From: Stenotrophomonas maltophilia
GTDB lineage: Bacteria > Pseudomonadota > Gammaproteobacteria > Xanthomonadales > Xanthomonadaceae
Assembly: GCF_002799245.1 (NCBI RefSeq)
Contig: NZ_NEQV01000006.1
Span: forward strand, 186,001-250,000
Length of the DNA: 64,000 nucleotides
Direction of reading: 5' to 3'
Positions within the stretch are counted from its first letter, which is position 1; every line of letters starts with the position of its first letter. Under the pieces are notes generated by a model. The model saw only the letters and a program-made list of their open reading frames with translations, made no database searches and was not told where the DNA came from. A program made the translations under genes and the position numbers. Below, piece after piece: positions 16,662 to 26,336 of the stretch.

Positions 16662-17675
16662 TCAGTGGTAACCGGTGTCGGCGTGCACCTTGCCGCGGAA
16701 CACCCGGTACGACCAGGCCGTGTAGCCGAGGATGACCGGCAGCAGAATGACCAGCCCGACCAGGGTGAAGCCCAGCGAGGAGGCCGGCGCGGCGGCCTGC
16801 CACAGGGTCATTGACGGCGGCAGCAGGTAGGGCCACATGCCCAGCACCAGGCCGAGGAAGCCAAGCACGAACAGGGCCAGGCTGAGCAGGAACGGCGGTA
16901 GATCGCGACGCGGATGGGTCGCGCTGCGCCACAGCGCCGCAGCCACCGCCAGGGTCAGCAGCGGCACCGGCGACAGCCACCAGAAGTTGCCGTCGCTGAA
17001 CCAGCGTGCCATCAACCGCGAATCGAGGAACGGCAGCCAGCTGCTGACCAGGCCCATCGCCGCGATCACCGCCACCACCAGCGGCCGGGTCATCTGCCGC
17101 GCAAGCGCCTGCACGCGTCCCTCTGTCTTCAGGATCAGCCAGGTGCTGCCCAGCAGCGCATAGCCGGCCACCAGCGCAGCACCGGTCAGCATCGCAAACG
17201 GGCTGAACCAGGCAAACGCACCGCCCTGGTAGACACCGTCCACCAGCGGGATGCCCTGCACCAGGGTGCCCAGGATCACGCCCTGGGCGAAGGTCGCCAG
17301 CAGCGAACCGAGGCCGAACGCCACGCTCCACAGCCGGCGCGAACGATGCGCCTTGAAACGGAATTCAAAGGCCACGCCGCGGAACACCAGCGCCACCACC
17401 AGCAGCAACACCGGCAGGTACAGCGCCGACAACAGCACCGCATAGGCCTTGGGGAAGGCCGCCAACAGCCCAGCGCCGCCCAGCACCAGCCAGGTCTCGT
17501 TGCCATCCCAGATCGGCGCGGCCGTGTTCATCATCAGGTCCAGCTGTTCCTCGTCCTCGGCGAACGGGGCAAGGATGCCGATACCGAGCACGAAGCCGTC
17601 CAGCACCACATACATCAGCACGCCGAAGCCGATCACCGCGAACCATGCCACCGGCAGCCAGGTCATCAGGTCCAT
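16662..17675 (-). CDS. cydB: Cytochrome bd-type quinol oxidase subunit II (CioB type)
   Basis: This 337-aa subunit II of a bd-type terminal oxidase is a membrane protein with about eight or nine helices, starting MDLMTWLPVAWF, with WDGNETWLVLGG near residue 57. It partners subunit I, which is encoded just upstream with one base between the genes, and reduces O2 with quinol electrons. The short-loop subunit I suggests the cyanide-insensitive (Cio) branch. No cydX-like small gene is obvious after it. The start at 17675 follows a GGAG-containing site at the end of cydA. Confidence 0.93.
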   Translation of the reverse strand: MDLMTWLPVAWFAVIGFGVLMYVVLDGFVLGIGILAPFAEDEEQLDLMMNTAAPIWDGNETWLVLGGAGLLAAFPKAYAVLLSALYLPVLLLVVALVFRGVAFEFRFKAHRSRRLWSVAFGLGSLLATFAQGVILGTLVQGIPLVDGVYQGGAFAWFSPFAMLTGAALVAGYALLGSTWLILKTEGRVQALARQMTRPLVVAVIAAMGLVSSWLPFLDSRLMARWFSDGNFWWLSPVPLLTLAVAAALWRSATHPRRDLPPFLLSLALFVLGFLGLVLGMWPYLLPPSMTLWQAAAPASSLGFTLVGLVILLPVILGYTAWSYRVFRGKVHADTGYH

Positions 17676-17676
17676 G

Positions 17677-19074
17677 TCAGCGCTCCTCCAGCGGTTCGTC
17701 GGCCGCCGACAGCGGGCGCGCCGGGGTGTGGCTGCCGTGGTCCAGCGACGGCCCTTCGGCGTACGGCTGCGGCCCATGGCGCAGGATCTTCACCAGGTAC
17801 CAGATGCCCCAGCCGAACACGAAGGCATAGCCGACCACATAGACGCCCAGCGACAGCGCGGTCATCCACGCCCTCTGCGGGCCCACCGCATCAGCCGTGC
17901 GCAGCACGCCGTACACCACCCACGGCTGTCGCCCCATCTCGGTGACGAACCAACCGGAGATCAGCGCGATGAAGCCACTGGGCAGCATCCAGTTCCAGCC
18001 GCGCAGCAGCCACGGCGAATCCAGCAGCCTGTTGCGCCACAGCTGGAACGCCGACACCCACGCCAGCAGCAGCATCAGCGTGCCCAGCCCGACCATGATG
18101 CGGAAGGCGAAGAACACCGGCGTCACCGGCGGCCGCTCGCTGGCCGGTACCGAGGTGAGCGGATCGAAGGTGCCGTCCAGCGAATGGGTGAGGATCACGC
18201 TGCCCAGCTTCGGGATGGCCACTTCGAAGTCGTTGCGCTCTTCCTTCTCATTGGGCAGCGCGAACACCACCAGCGGCACGCCCTCGCCCTCCCTGGTTTC
18301 GTGCCAGTGCGCTTCCATCGCCGCGATCTTCATCGGCTGGTGCTTGAGCGTGTTCAGGCCATGCATGTCGCCAACGAAGATCTGCACCGGCACGGTCAGC
18401 GCAGCGAATGCCACGGCGGCGATCAACATGCGCCGGCCCGCTTCCACGTGCGTGCCCCTGCGCAGGTACCACGCGCCCACGCCACCAATCACGAAACAGG
18501 TGGTGATGAACGAACCCAGCGCCATGTGCGCCAGGCGGTAGGGGAACGAGGGATTGAACACCACCTGCCACCAGTCCACCGGATGCACGATGCCGTTGAC
18601 CATCTCGTAGCCGGCCGGCGTATGCAGCCAGCTGTTGGACGAGAGGATCCAGAACGTGGAGAACAGCGTGCCCAGCGCCACCATGCAGGTGGAGAGAAAA
18701 TGCAGGCGTGGCGAGACCCGGCCCCAGCCGAACATCATCACGCCGAGGAAGCTGGCCTCCAGGAAGAAGGCGGTCAGCACTTCATAGGTCAGCAGTGGGC
18801 CGATGACCGTGCCGGCCACCTCGCTCAGCCGCGGCCAGTTGGTGCCGAACTGGAAGGCCATGACGATGCCGCTGACCACACCCATGCCGAACGACACTGC
18901 GAAGATCTTCTGCCAGAAGAAATACAGCTCGCGCCACACGGGCAACTTCGTGCGCAGCCAGCGCCATTCGATGAAGGCCAGCCAGCTGGCCGTACCGATG
19001 GTGAAGGCGGGGAACAGCACATGGAAACTGATGACGAATCCGAACTGGATCCGGGACAACAACAACGCGTCCAA
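17677..19074 (-). CDS. cydA: Cytochrome bd-type quinol oxidase subunit I (CioA type), TTG start
   Basis: This 465-aa subunit I binds the haems and quinol. His18 matches the haem b595 ligand of E. coli CydA (His19). The quinol-loop residues are in KHQPMKIAAMEAHW, and GRQPWVVYGVLRT is conserved. The loop that follows is short, lacking the long insertion of E. coli CydA. This places it in the short-Q-loop, cyanide-insensitive group. The start is set at TTG 19074 because AGGAGG lies six bases upstream and gives the correct His position. A longer frame to 19200 lacks these features. Confidence 0.92.
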   Translation of the reverse strand: MDALLLSRIQFGFVISFHVLFPAFTIGTASWLAFIEWRWLRTKLPVWRELYFFWQKIFAVSFGMGVVSGIVMAFQFGTNWPRLSEVAGTVIGPLLTYEVLTAFFLEASFLGVMMFGWGRVSPRLHFLSTCMVALGTLFSTFWILSSNSWLHTPAGYEMVNGIVHPVDWWQVVFNPSFPYRLAHMALGSFITTCFVIGGVGAWYLRRGTHVEAGRRMLIAAVAFAALTVPVQIFVGDMHGLNTLKHQPMKIAAMEAHWHETREGEGVPLVVFALPNEKEERNDFEVAIPKLGSVILTHSLDGTFDPLTSVPASERPPVTPVFFAFRIMVGLGTLMLLLAWVSAFQLWRNRLLDSPWLLRGWNWMLPSGFIALISGWFVTEMGRQPWVVYGVLRTADAVGPQRAWMTALSLGVYVVGYAFVFGWGIWYLVKILRHGPQPYAEGPSLDHGSHTPARPLSAADEPLEER

Positions 19075-19191
19075 GGGACGCCTCCTGCCTGCGACCGGTG
19101 GGATACCGGACCACTTTAGGAGGATTTCGTTGAGCCGGGATGCGACCGGGTGACGCGCTGCTTCACTTTGTCGCAGGGCGGCGTGACCGCC

Positions 19192-19360
19192 GCCGGGCAT
19201 GGCCCGGGGCTACCGATTGACCGCTTTGGTAGCCGCCAACCTTGGTTGGCACACACTCAAGCGCCGACCAAGGTCGGCATCTACCCACAGCGATTGGATG
19301 AGTAGCTGCCAACCCTGGTTGGCACGCACACCCCAGCGCCGACCAAGGCCGGCATCCACC
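19192..19360. repeat. Cluster of five GTAG-type palindromes (SMAG/REP-like)
   Basis: The gap upstream of cydA holds five 22-24-bp hairpins: 19192-19213 (inverted), 19229-19252, 19261-19284 (inverted), 19302-19325 and 19336-19359 (inverted). Each has GTAG or its complement at one edge and a stem such as GCCAACC..GGTTGGC or GCCGACC..GGTCGGC. The last four form two head-to-head pairs. Between 19075 and 19397 I see nothing else beyond these hairpins. Confidence 0.8.
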
Positions 19361-19397
19361 CACAGCAATGGGAGCGGCCCATCGCCCGGTGGGCGCC

Positions 19398-19613
19398 TCA
19401 CTGCCAGAAGTACACGACGCCTGCCGCCAGCAACGCCGCAACCAGCAGCACCTGCACCACCACATACCACACACCACTGTCGCGCGACTCAGCGCTAATG
19501 CGCTTCTGCAGCGCCTCATTCACGTCCGGCGTTTCTTCCTGCTGCGCCTGCTCACGCAACGCCTGTGCCAGCGCGCGCGCTTCCGCATCGCGAGGGTCGG
19601 TCGGTGGGTTCAC
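19398..19613 (-). CDS. Small tail-anchored membrane protein next to a sigma factor
   Basis: This 71-aa protein has a polar, Glu/Gln/Ala-rich N-terminal half with heptad-like spacing and one C-terminal helix (VWYVVVQVLLVAALLAAG). The membrane anchor is therefore at the end and the body should face the cytoplasm. Its start overlaps the sigma-factor stop by four bases, so the two are coupled. It lacks the zinc-binding HX3CX2C of ZAS anti-sigma factors. A role as a membrane-bound modulator of the sigma factor is an inference from position only. Confidence 0.7.
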   Translation of the reverse strand: MNPPTDPRDAEARALAQALREQAQQEETPDVNEALQKRISAESRDSGVWYVVVQVLLVAALLAAGVVYFWQ

Positions 19614-20260
19614 AGCAGCTCTCCGGCGGTGGCATGCCGCGTCAGTTCCTGCTTCAGGACCTGGCGCGCGCGGTGCAGGTGGCTCTTGATGGTACCGCGT
19701 GCCAGCCCGGTCACCTGTTCGATCTCGGCCAGGTCGAAATCCTCCAGGTAATGCAGGCCGACGATCAGGCGCTGCGGTGCACTCAAGCGTTCCAGTGCCG
19801 CGCCGAGCTGGCGCCCGGCCTGCAGGGCCTCACTCAACTCGGCGGGCCCGGGGCCTTCATCGCCGATCCCCAGTTCCTCCGGCACCTCCACCGCCACCAT
19901 CCATTGCCTCTCCAACCGCCGCCGCCGCAGATGCTGCAGCGCAGTGGTGTAAGCGACCCGGGAAACCCAGGTGCGCAGCGAGGATTCAAAGCGGAACCGG
20001 TGCAGCTGGCGGAACACCGCCAGGAAGGTTTCCTGCAGCAGGTCAGCAACCTGGTCGCGGTCGCCGACCATACGCCCGATCACATGCGCACAGGTGCGCT
20101 GGTGCGTCTCCACCAGTTGTGCAAAGGCCGCTTGCGAACCGTCGATGATGGCCCGCACCAGGGCCTGGTCCGCGTCCAGCGGCTCGGCGGGTGCCGCCAT
20201 CGCCGCTGCATTGCGGCGACGTCCCCGCAATGCAGCCAGTGCTCCGCCCAGCAGGCTCAT
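19610..20260 (-). CDS. ECF-type RNA polymerase sigma factor
   Basis: This 216-aa sigma-70 family protein has region 2 at residues ~45-110 (DLLQETFLAVFRQLHRF) and region 4 at ~155-205, including an HTH around DLAEIEQVTGLARGTIKSHL. It directs polymerase to a special promoter set, but its signal is unknown. The first ~25 residues are an Arg-rich extension, so a start at an internal Met near residue 21 is possible. It is followed, with a four-base overlap, by a small membrane protein that may regulate it. Confidence 0.88.
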   Translation of the reverse strand: MSLLGGALAALRGRRRNAAAMAAPAEPLDADQALVRAIIDGSQAAFAQLVETHQRTCAHVIGRMVGDRDQVADLLQETFLAVFRQLHRFRFESSLRTWVSRVAYTTALQHLRRRRLERQWMVAVEVPEELGIGDEGPGPAELSEALQAGRQLGAALERLSAPQRLIVGLHYLEDFDLAEIEQVTGLARGTIKSHLHRARQVLKQELTRHATAGELL

Positions 20261-20296
20261 GCGCGGGGCGCCCCCTGTGCCCGTGGCATGCCTGCC

Positions 20297-20626
20297 TCAG
20301 CCCTGGCGTGCGGCGGGACGGGTGAAATGCCAGGCCAGCAGCTGGCCGAGGCCGGCGCTGCCGACCATTGCGGCGGCAGCGCCGAAGGTCAGCTCGCGCG
20401 CACCGATCGCCTCCAGCAGGCCCATCGCCACGGCCAGGCTGACCAGGCTGATGCCCCAGCGCAGCGCACCCTGCCGGCGGCGCTCTTCTTCCAGCACCGC
20501 CAGCGAGCGGATCACTTCCTCCGGCACGTGCGGGGCCACCAGCTTGCTGCGGGCGCGGGCATCGGCAATGGCATGGATCGCGTAGGCGATGCAGATGAAG
20601 AGGGTGATCGGGATCAGTTCCTGCAT
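20297..20626 (-). CDS. Small membrane protein
   Basis: This 109-aa protein has one helix at the N-terminus (residues ~3-20) and a C-terminal hydrophobic segment (~55-95). A charged middle (EEVIRSLAVLEEERRRQGAL) lies between them. It sits 36 bp upstream of the sigma-factor gene on the same strand, so the three genes at 19398-20626 probably form one operon. Proteins of this layout beside ECF sigma genes occur in xanthomonads. No enzymatic motif is seen. The start at 20626 follows GGAG about ten bases away. Confidence 0.72.
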   Translation of the reverse strand: MQELIPITLFICIAYAIHAIADARARSKLVAPHVPEEVIRSLAVLEEERRRQGALRWGISLVSLAVAMGLLEAIGARELTFGAAAAMVGSAGLGQLLAWHFTRPAARQG

Positions 20627-20793
20627 GGTCGGGCTCCTGTTCGGTGGATGATGCGGGTTCAGGAGAATGGATGCGCGACCACGGCAACCGGTTGCAGCAT
20701 TTTGCCGATTCCGCTGCCATGACCTGTGGCCCCTGCCCGGGGCCCTTGCGGCTGCTACGCTTGCCCGGTTTCCTCTTCTGGTGCCGTCCGCCC

Positions 20794-23163
20794 ATGTCCC
20801 GAGTGCTGCCCCTGTCCCTCCTGCTGTCGGCCGTGCTGGCCGCACCGGCTGCGCATGCCGCGCCGACGCCGATCACCATCGAACAGGCCATGGCCGACCC
20901 GGACTGGATCGGTCCGCCGGTCGAGAAGGCCTGGTGGTCGTGGAACAGCCAGCAGGTGGAGTACCAGCTCAAGCGCAACGGCAGCCCGGTGCGCGACACC
21001 TTCCGCCAGCCGGTCGCCGGCGGCGTGGCCGCGCAGGTGGCCGATGACCAGCGCGGCACCCTGGACGTCGCCGAGCCGGTCTACGACCGCAGCCGCAGCC
21101 GCAGCGCCTTCGTCCGCAACGGCGATGTGTTCGTGCGCGACCTGCGCAGCGGCGCGCTGACCCAGCTGACCCGCAGCAACGAACGCGCCAGCGGCGTGAA
21201 CTTCGCCGCCGACAACGGCGTGATCTGGCGCGTCGGCCAGAACTGGTTCCACTGGACCGCAGCCAGCGGTGTACAGCAGGTGGCCAGCCTGAAGGCCGAC
21301 AAGGACCCGCGTACGGCGCCGAAGGCCGACGTGCTGCGCGACCAGCAGCTGCGCACGCTGGAAACCCTGCGCCGCGACCGCGACCAGCGCGAAGCACTGA
21401 AGGACCAGGACCAGCGCTGGCGCCAGGCCGATCCGACCCGCGCGCCGGGCCCGGTGTACCTGGGCGCCGATGTCGAGATCGGTGACAGCGTGCTGTCACC
21501 GGACCTGACCCACCTGATCGTGGTGACCAAGCCGAAGGACTTCGACGACGGCCGCACCAGCAAGATGCCGCTGTACGTGACCGAATCGGGTTACGAGGAA
21601 ACCGAGGACACCCGCACCCGCGTCGGCCGCAACGGTTTCGAACCGCACACCCTGTGGTACGTGGACGTGCGCACCGGCAAGGCCGAGAAGGTCTCGCTGG
21701 GCAGCTTGCCGGGCATCAATACCGACCCGCTGGCCGAACTGCGCCGCAAGGCCGGCAAGGATGCGCTGAAGGGCGAGCGCAGCGTGCAGGTGATGAGCGA
21801 TTTCATGGGCGGCGGCATCCGCTGGAGCGCCGACGGCCAGCAGGCAGCGGTGATGCTGCGTGCCAACGACAACAAGGACCGCTGGATCATCAGCGTCAAC
21901 GCAGCCGACGGCCGCGTGCAGAACCGCCACCGCCTGACCGACAACGCCTGGATCAACTGGGGCTTCAACGATTTCGGCTGGATGGCCGATGGCCGCACGC
22001 TGTGGCTGCTGTCCGAAGAATCGGGCTTCTCGCACCTGTACACCCAGGCCGGCACCGCCAAGCCGCAGGCGCTGACCAGCGGCAAGTGGGAAACCTCGGC
22101 GCCGGTGCCGTCGGCCGATGGCAAGGGCTTCTATTTCCTGTGCAACCAGCAGGCGCCGCATGACTACGAAGTCTGCGCGGTCGACACCGGCAACCGCCAG
22201 GTACGCGAGCTGACCAGCCTCAACGGCGTGGAAGACTTCTCGCTGTCGCCGGATGGCCAGCAGCTGCTGGTGCGTTACTCCGCAGCCTACCTGCCGCCGC
22301 AGCTGGCCGTGCTGCCCAGTGCCGGTGGCCAGGCGCGGGTACTGACCGACACCCGCACTGCCGACTACAAGGCACGCGAGTGGATCCAGCCCAAGCTGGT
22401 GGCGGTGCCGTCCAAGCATGGTGCCGGCGTGGTCTGGGCCAAGTACTACGAGCCCGAGCACAAGGAACCGGGCAGGAAGTACCCGATCGTGATGTTCGTG
22501 CACGGCGCCGGCTACCTGCAGAACGTGCACCAGCGCTACCCGGCCTATTTCCGCGAGCAGATGTTCCACAACCTGCTGGTGGAGAAGGGTTACATCGTGC
22601 TGGACATGGACTACCGCGGCAGCGAGGGCTACGGCCGCGACTGGCGCACGGCCATCTACCGCAACATGGGCCACCCGGAACTGGAAGACTACAAGGACGG
22701 CCTGGACTGGCTGGTCGACACCCAGCAGGGCGACCGTGACCACGCCGGCATCTACGGCGGTTCCTACGGCGGTTTCATGACCTTCATGGCGCTGTTCCGT
22801 GCACCGGGCACCTTCAAGGCCGGCGCCGCGCTGCGCCCGGTGGTGGACTGGCACAACTACAACCACGGCTACACCAGCAACATCCTCAACACCCCGGACA
22901 TCGATCCGGAGGCGTACCGCGTGTCCTCGCCGATCGAATACGCGCAGAACCTGCAGGACAACCTGCTGATCGCCCACGGCATGATGGATGACAACGTGTT
23001 CTTCCAGGACTCGGTGCATCTGACCCAGCGCCTGATCGAACTGCACAAGGACAACTGGTCGATCGCACCGTACCCGCTGGAGCGCCACGGCTACGTGCGT
23101 GCCGACTCCTGGCTGGACCAGTACAAGCGCATCCTCAAGCTGTTCGAGCAGAACCTGAAGTGA
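20794..23163 (+). CDS. S9 family prolyl oligopeptidase / dipeptidyl-peptidase IV-like
   Basis: This 789-aa secreted serine peptidase has a Sec signal peptide of about 23 residues (ending AHA), a beta-propeller region to about residue 520 and an alpha/beta hydrolase domain. The nucleophile Ser is in YGGSYGGFMTF near residue 650, Asp is in GMMDDNVFF and His is in LERHGYVR near the end. It would cleave proline-containing or other short peptides in the periplasm. The ATG at 20794 starts the signal peptide, and the open frame further upstream is not signal-like. It is translationally coupled to the Nudix gene by a GTGA overlap. Confidence 0.9.
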   Translation: MSRVLPLSLLLSAVLAAPAAHAAPTPITIEQAMADPDWIGPPVEKAWWSWNSQQVEYQLKRNGSPVRDTFRQPVAGGVAAQVADDQRGTLDVAEPVYDRSRSRSAFVRNGDVFVRDLRSGALTQLTRSNERASGVNFAADNGVIWRVGQNWFHWTAASGVQQVASLKADKDPRTAPKADVLRDQQLRTLETLRRDRDQREALKDQDQRWRQADPTRAPGPVYLGADVEIGDSVLSPDLTHLIVVTKPKDFDDGRTSKMPLYVTESGYEETEDTRTRVGRNGFEPHTLWYVDVRTGKAEKVSLGSLPGINTDPLAELRRKAGKDALKGERSVQVMSDFMGGGIRWSADGQQAAVMLRANDNKDRWIISVNAADGRVQNRHRLTDNAWINWGFNDFGWMADGRTLWLLSEESGFSHLYTQAGTAKPQALTSGKWETSAPVPSADGKGFYFLCNQQAPHDYEVCAVDTGNRQVRELTSLNGVEDFSLSPDGQQLLVRYSAAYLPPQLAVLPSAGGQARVLTDTRTADYKAREWIQPKLVAVPSKHGAGVVWAKYYEPEHKEPGRKYPIVMFVHGAGYLQNVHQRYPAYFREQMFHNLLVEKGYIVLDMDYRGSEGYGRDWRTAIYRNMGHPELEDYKDGLDWLVDTQQGDRDHAGIYGGSYGGFMTFMALFRAPGTFKAGAALRPVVDWHNYNHGYTSNILNTPDIDPEAYRVSSPIEYAQNLQDNLLIAHGMMDDNVFFQDSVHLTQRLIELHKDNWSIAPYPLERHGYVRADSWLDQYKRILKLFEQNLK

Positions 23164-23579
23164 GTACTGCCGCGGCCACGATCCGGATCGTGGCCGCGGT
23201 CATCCTGGATGACCGCGGCCGGGCGCTGCTGGTGCGCAAGCACGGCGCCCGCCGCTTCATCCAGCCCGGTGGCAAGCCCGAACCCGGCGAAGCACCGTTG
23301 CAGGCGCTGGCCCGCGAACTGCACGAGGAACTGGGCGTGCAGCTGTGCGCCGCTTCGGCCATCGCGCTGGGCACGTTCGAGGACTGGGCGGTGAACGAGC
23401 CCGGCCACCGTGTGCAGGCGCAGGCGTGGTGGGTGCAGGTGGACGGCACGCCCCAGGCGAGCGCCGAGATCGCCGAACTGGCCTGGGTGCCCCTGCAGCC
23501 ACCGCATGGCCTGCCCTTGGCACCCTTGAGCGAACACCATATCCTGCCGGCGGTCGCCACCCGGGTGACGGCCCGCTGA
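23160..23579 (+). CDS. Nudix hydrolase
   Basis: This 139-aa Nudix protein has the full box Gx5Ex7REUxEExGU, visible from GGKPEPGEA to ARELHEELGV. It hydrolyses a nucleoside diphosphate linked to another group, with the substrate undefined. It starts with GTG, sharing four bases with the peptidase stop. Most neighbours start with ATG, and the GTGA junction is what decides the start here. Confidence 0.92.
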   Translation: MSTAAATIRIVAAVILDDRGRALLVRKHGARRFIQPGGKPEPGEAPLQALARELHEELGVQLCAASAIALGTFEDWAVNEPGHRVQAQAWWVQVDGTPQASAEIAELAWVPLQPPHGLPLAPLSEHHILPAVATRVTAR

Positions 23580-23609
23580 GCAGGCGGGCGCCGACTGCAA
23601 GGACATCGG

Positions 23610-24170
23610 ATGTCAGTGCCGCTCCCGCCGCTTCCCACCCCCATCACCCCGACCGCCAACGCCTGGGTGCGCCCGATGGCGCAGGCGTCGTTCTGGCTGT
23701 GCCTGCTGCTGACGCTCTACTTCGTACTGCAGGCGCTGCTGTTGTGGCCACTGCACGGCACCCCGCTGTGGCAGTCGCTGGCCGGCATGGCGCAGGCGCA
23801 CCGGATGCACAGCGTCACCTGGCTGCTGGCCCACCCGGTCGGCGCCTCGATGATCACCGCGTTGATCTGCCTGGCCTCGACCACCGCCAGCTGGGGCCTG
23901 CTGCGCGAGCGCCGCTGGGGCCTGTGGGGCTTCGTGGCGCTGTTGTTGCTGAGCGCGCTGGCCAACTTCGCGATCGCCTGGTGGCTGGACGCCTGCATGC
24001 GCGATCTCATCGCGCTGCTGGCCGATGATCCGGCCCTGCAGCAGGAGCTGCAGCCGCGGCGCTGGATGGTCACCTTCATCGTGGTCGCTACCTCGATCCT
24101 GTTCCTGGGCCTGCAGGGCTGGCTGGCCTGGCGCCTGTTGCGGCCGGACATCCGCTCGCGCTTCCACTGA
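23610..24170 (+). CDS. Membrane protein of unknown function
   Basis: This 186-aa protein has four predicted transmembrane helices (around residues 28-48, 75-92, 103-124 and 152-172) and a Pro-rich N-terminus. AAGGA lies seven bases before the ATG. I do not recognise a family. It follows the Nudix gene by 30 bp on the same strand and may be co-transcribed with it. Confidence 0.7.
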   Translation: MSVPLPPLPTPITPTANAWVRPMAQASFWLCLLLTLYFVLQALLLWPLHGTPLWQSLAGMAQAHRMHSVTWLLAHPVGASMITALICLASTTASWGLLRERRWGLWGFVALLLLSALANFAIAWWLDACMRDLIALLADDPALQQELQPRRWMVTFIVVATSILFLGLQGWLAWRLLRPDIRSRFH

Positions 24171-24205
24171 ACCCTGTCCGATTCCCGCTCGACAAGGACC
24201 GTCGC

Positions 24206-25333
24206 ATGCGCGTGCTGCCCCTTCTCCCCGTACTGCTGCTGTTCGCCGCGCCGCCTGCTTCCGCCGACGCGTTGCGGTGTGGCGAGTACCGCAGCGACGA
24301 TGGCGGCATGGCGCTGGTGTTCACCACCGCCAACAGCGGCTACCGCCACAACGACATCGGTGAGCCGGAGCCGCTGTGGGTCGATCGCAGTGCGGCACAG
24401 ACCCGCCTGGTCATGCTCGACGATGGCGTCGCGGCGCCGATCCGGATCAGCGCCGATGGGCAGCGCATCGAGGATGACGTTGTGGTGGTCTACACCCTCC
24501 GCCAGCCCCGGGCCTGCGCCGTCGAACCCCGCGCGATGGATGGCAGCTGCCGCGCCGCCGGCAGCCACTGCATCGCGCAGCTGCCCACCGCTTCACCCGG
24601 CCAGGCCCAGCGCGCCTGCAGCGAAGGCGTTGGCGCGGGCTGCTCGGCGCTGCTGCGACAACTGCGCGAGGGCACGGCCGTGGCGGAAAGCAATGACGTC
24701 GGCCCAGCACGCTTCGAGCGCCCGCCCGCCTGCCGCGAGCACACGCCCGGGCATGACCCGCAGGCCTGCGAAGCACTGACCGACGATGCGCTGGCCATTG
24801 CCATGCAGCGGGTGGGCCAGCAGCTTGAACAGGAGGAACGAAGCACGCCGGATCTGCCGCTGCCCGCTGCTGTCCGTGATCGCCTGCAGCGGCTGTGCCT
24901 GCAGCACCGCGTTGGCCGCTTCTGCGTCGAGATGGCCGCCCAGCAGCTGGATGCGCTGGAACCTGCGTTGGCGGTGCAGGCGCTGCAGGTGGTCTGCGAT
25001 GCCGGACGCGTCAGTGCCTGCGAACGTACCGCACCATTGCGTGAACTCGGTGCCGACCTGCGCCTGGTCCCGGCCCAGCAGGTGCCGTGCGGCCGCTACC
25101 AGGCCGACGGTGGCGTGATCGACATGCTCGACTTCGGCAATGGCACCCATGCACGCCTGCACAAGGGTGCCATCCACCTGCAGCACGACGGTCAGAGCCT
25201 GGTGCTGCGGCCGCTCGCCAACGGTGACCTGCTTGGCATTGATAGCCAGACCGCCTACCAGCGGTATCGCCCGCAGGAAGGCGTGCCCTCCTGCAGCCGT
25301 CCGGCCGACAGCCTCGGGCGGCCCCTGCGGTAA
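24206..25333 (+). CDS. Secreted Cys-rich protein with Sel1/Hcp-like spacing (paralogue 1)
   Basis: This 375-aa exported protein has a signal peptide ending about residue 20 (PPASA). Paired cysteines appear in segments such as [14 protein letters not shown] and [13 protein letters not shown], recalling the disulfide-linked helical repeats of Sel1-like/Hcp proteins. The C-terminal part ends with [15 protein letters not shown]. It is a paralogue of the protein at 26337-27860, which carries LQPLANGNLVGIDHD at the matching position. hemF lies between the two. Function is unknown, and a periplasmic binding or scaffold role is a guess. Confidence 0.72.
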   Translation: MRVLPLLPVLLLFAAPPASADALRCGEYRSDDGGMALVFTTANSGYRHNDIGEPEPLWVDRSAAQTRLVMLDDGVAAPIRISADGQRIEDDVVVVYTLRQPRACAVEPRAMDGSCRAAGSHCIAQLPTASPGQAQRACSEGVGAGCSALLRQLREGTAVAESNDVGPARFERPPACREHTPGHDPQACEALTDDALAIAMQRVGQQLEQEERSTPDLPLPAAVRDRLQRLCLQHRVGRFCVEMAAQQLDALEPALAVQALQVVCDAGRVSACERTAPLRELGADLRLVPAQQVPCGRYQADGGVIDMLDFGNGTHARLHKGAIHLQHDGQSLVLRPLANGDLLGIDSQTAYQRYRPQEGVPSCSRPADSLGRPLR

Positions 25334-25343
25334 AGTACGCGCC

Positions 25344-26240
25344 ATGAACGAATTCGAGCGCGTGCGCGCCTACCTCACCGACCTGCAGGACCGCATCTGT
25401 GCGGCGATCGAGGCCGCCGATGGCCGGGCCCGCTTCCAGGAAGACCTGTGGCAGCGTGCCGAGGGCGGTGGCGGGCGCACCCGCGTGCTGCGCGACGGTG
25501 CGGTGTTCGAGCAGGCCGGTATCGGTTTTTCCGACGTGGCCGGCAGCCGCCTGCCGCCGTCGGCTTCGGCCAACCGCCCGGAACTGGCTGGCGCCTCCTG
25601 GCGCGCCACCGGCGTGTCGCTGGTGTTCCACCCGCTCAACCCCTATGTACCGACCACCCATGCCAACGTGCGCTTCTTCCAGGCGCAGCGCGACGGCGAG
25701 GTGGTGGCCAGCTGGTTCGGCGGCGGCTTCGACCTGACCCCGTTCTATCCGTTCGACGAGGACGTGCAGCATTGGCACCAGGTAGCCCGTGGCCTGTGCG
25801 CGCCGTTCGGCGAAGAACGCTATGCCGCGCACAAGCGCTGGTGCGACGAATACTTCTTCCTGCGCCACCGCAACGAAACGCGTGGCGTTGGTGGCCTGTT
25901 CTTCGACGACCTGCACGGCGACTTCGAGCGCGATTTCGACTATCTGCGTGCGGTCGGTGATGGCTTCCTCGACGCCTACCTGCCGATCGTGCAGCAGCGC
26001 AAGGACGCCGCATATGGCGAGCGCGAACGCGAGTTCCAGCTATACCGCCGCGGCCGCTACGTGGAATTCAACCTGGTCTACGACCGCGGCACCCTGTTCG
26101 GGCTGCAGAGCGGTGGCCGCAGCGAAAGCATCCTCATGAGCCTGCCGCCCCGGGTGCGTTGGGAGTATGGCTTCAACCCGGAAGCGGGCAGCGCCGAGGC
26201 GCGCCTGGCCGACTACCTGGTGCCACGCGACTGGCTCTGA
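25344..26240 (+). CDS. hemF: Coproporphyrinogen III oxidase, oxygen-dependent
   Basis: This 298-aa HemF performs the O2-dependent oxidative decarboxylation of coproporphyrinogen III to protoporphyrinogen IX in the cytoplasm. Family hallmarks are present: [14 protein letters not shown] near residue 133, [12 protein letters not shown] near 186 and a C-terminal RVRWEYGF. The length is standard for the family. It is inserted between two paralogous genes for secreted proteins and starts 11 bp after the first. Confidence 0.97.
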   Translation: MNEFERVRAYLTDLQDRICAAIEAADGRARFQEDLWQRAEGGGGRTRVLRDGAVFEQAGIGFSDVAGSRLPPSASANRPELAGASWRATGVSLVFHPLNPYVPTTHANVRFFQAQRDGEVVASWFGGGFDLTPFYPFDEDVQHWHQVARGLCAPFGEERYAAHKRWCDEYFFLRHRNETRGVGGLFFDDLHGDFERDFDYLRAVGDGFLDAYLPIVQQRKDAAYGEREREFQLYRRGRYVEFNLVYDRGTLFGLQSGGRSESILMSLPPRVRWEYGFNPEAGSAEARLADYLVPRDWL

Positions 26241-26336
26241 TCTTCCGGCGCCACGCCTGACGCGTGGGGCCTTCTCCCGCCTGTGGTGCGCCCTGCACCT
26301 GACAGGCCCTGCTTTGCCTCCTTCAAGGATGACCCC

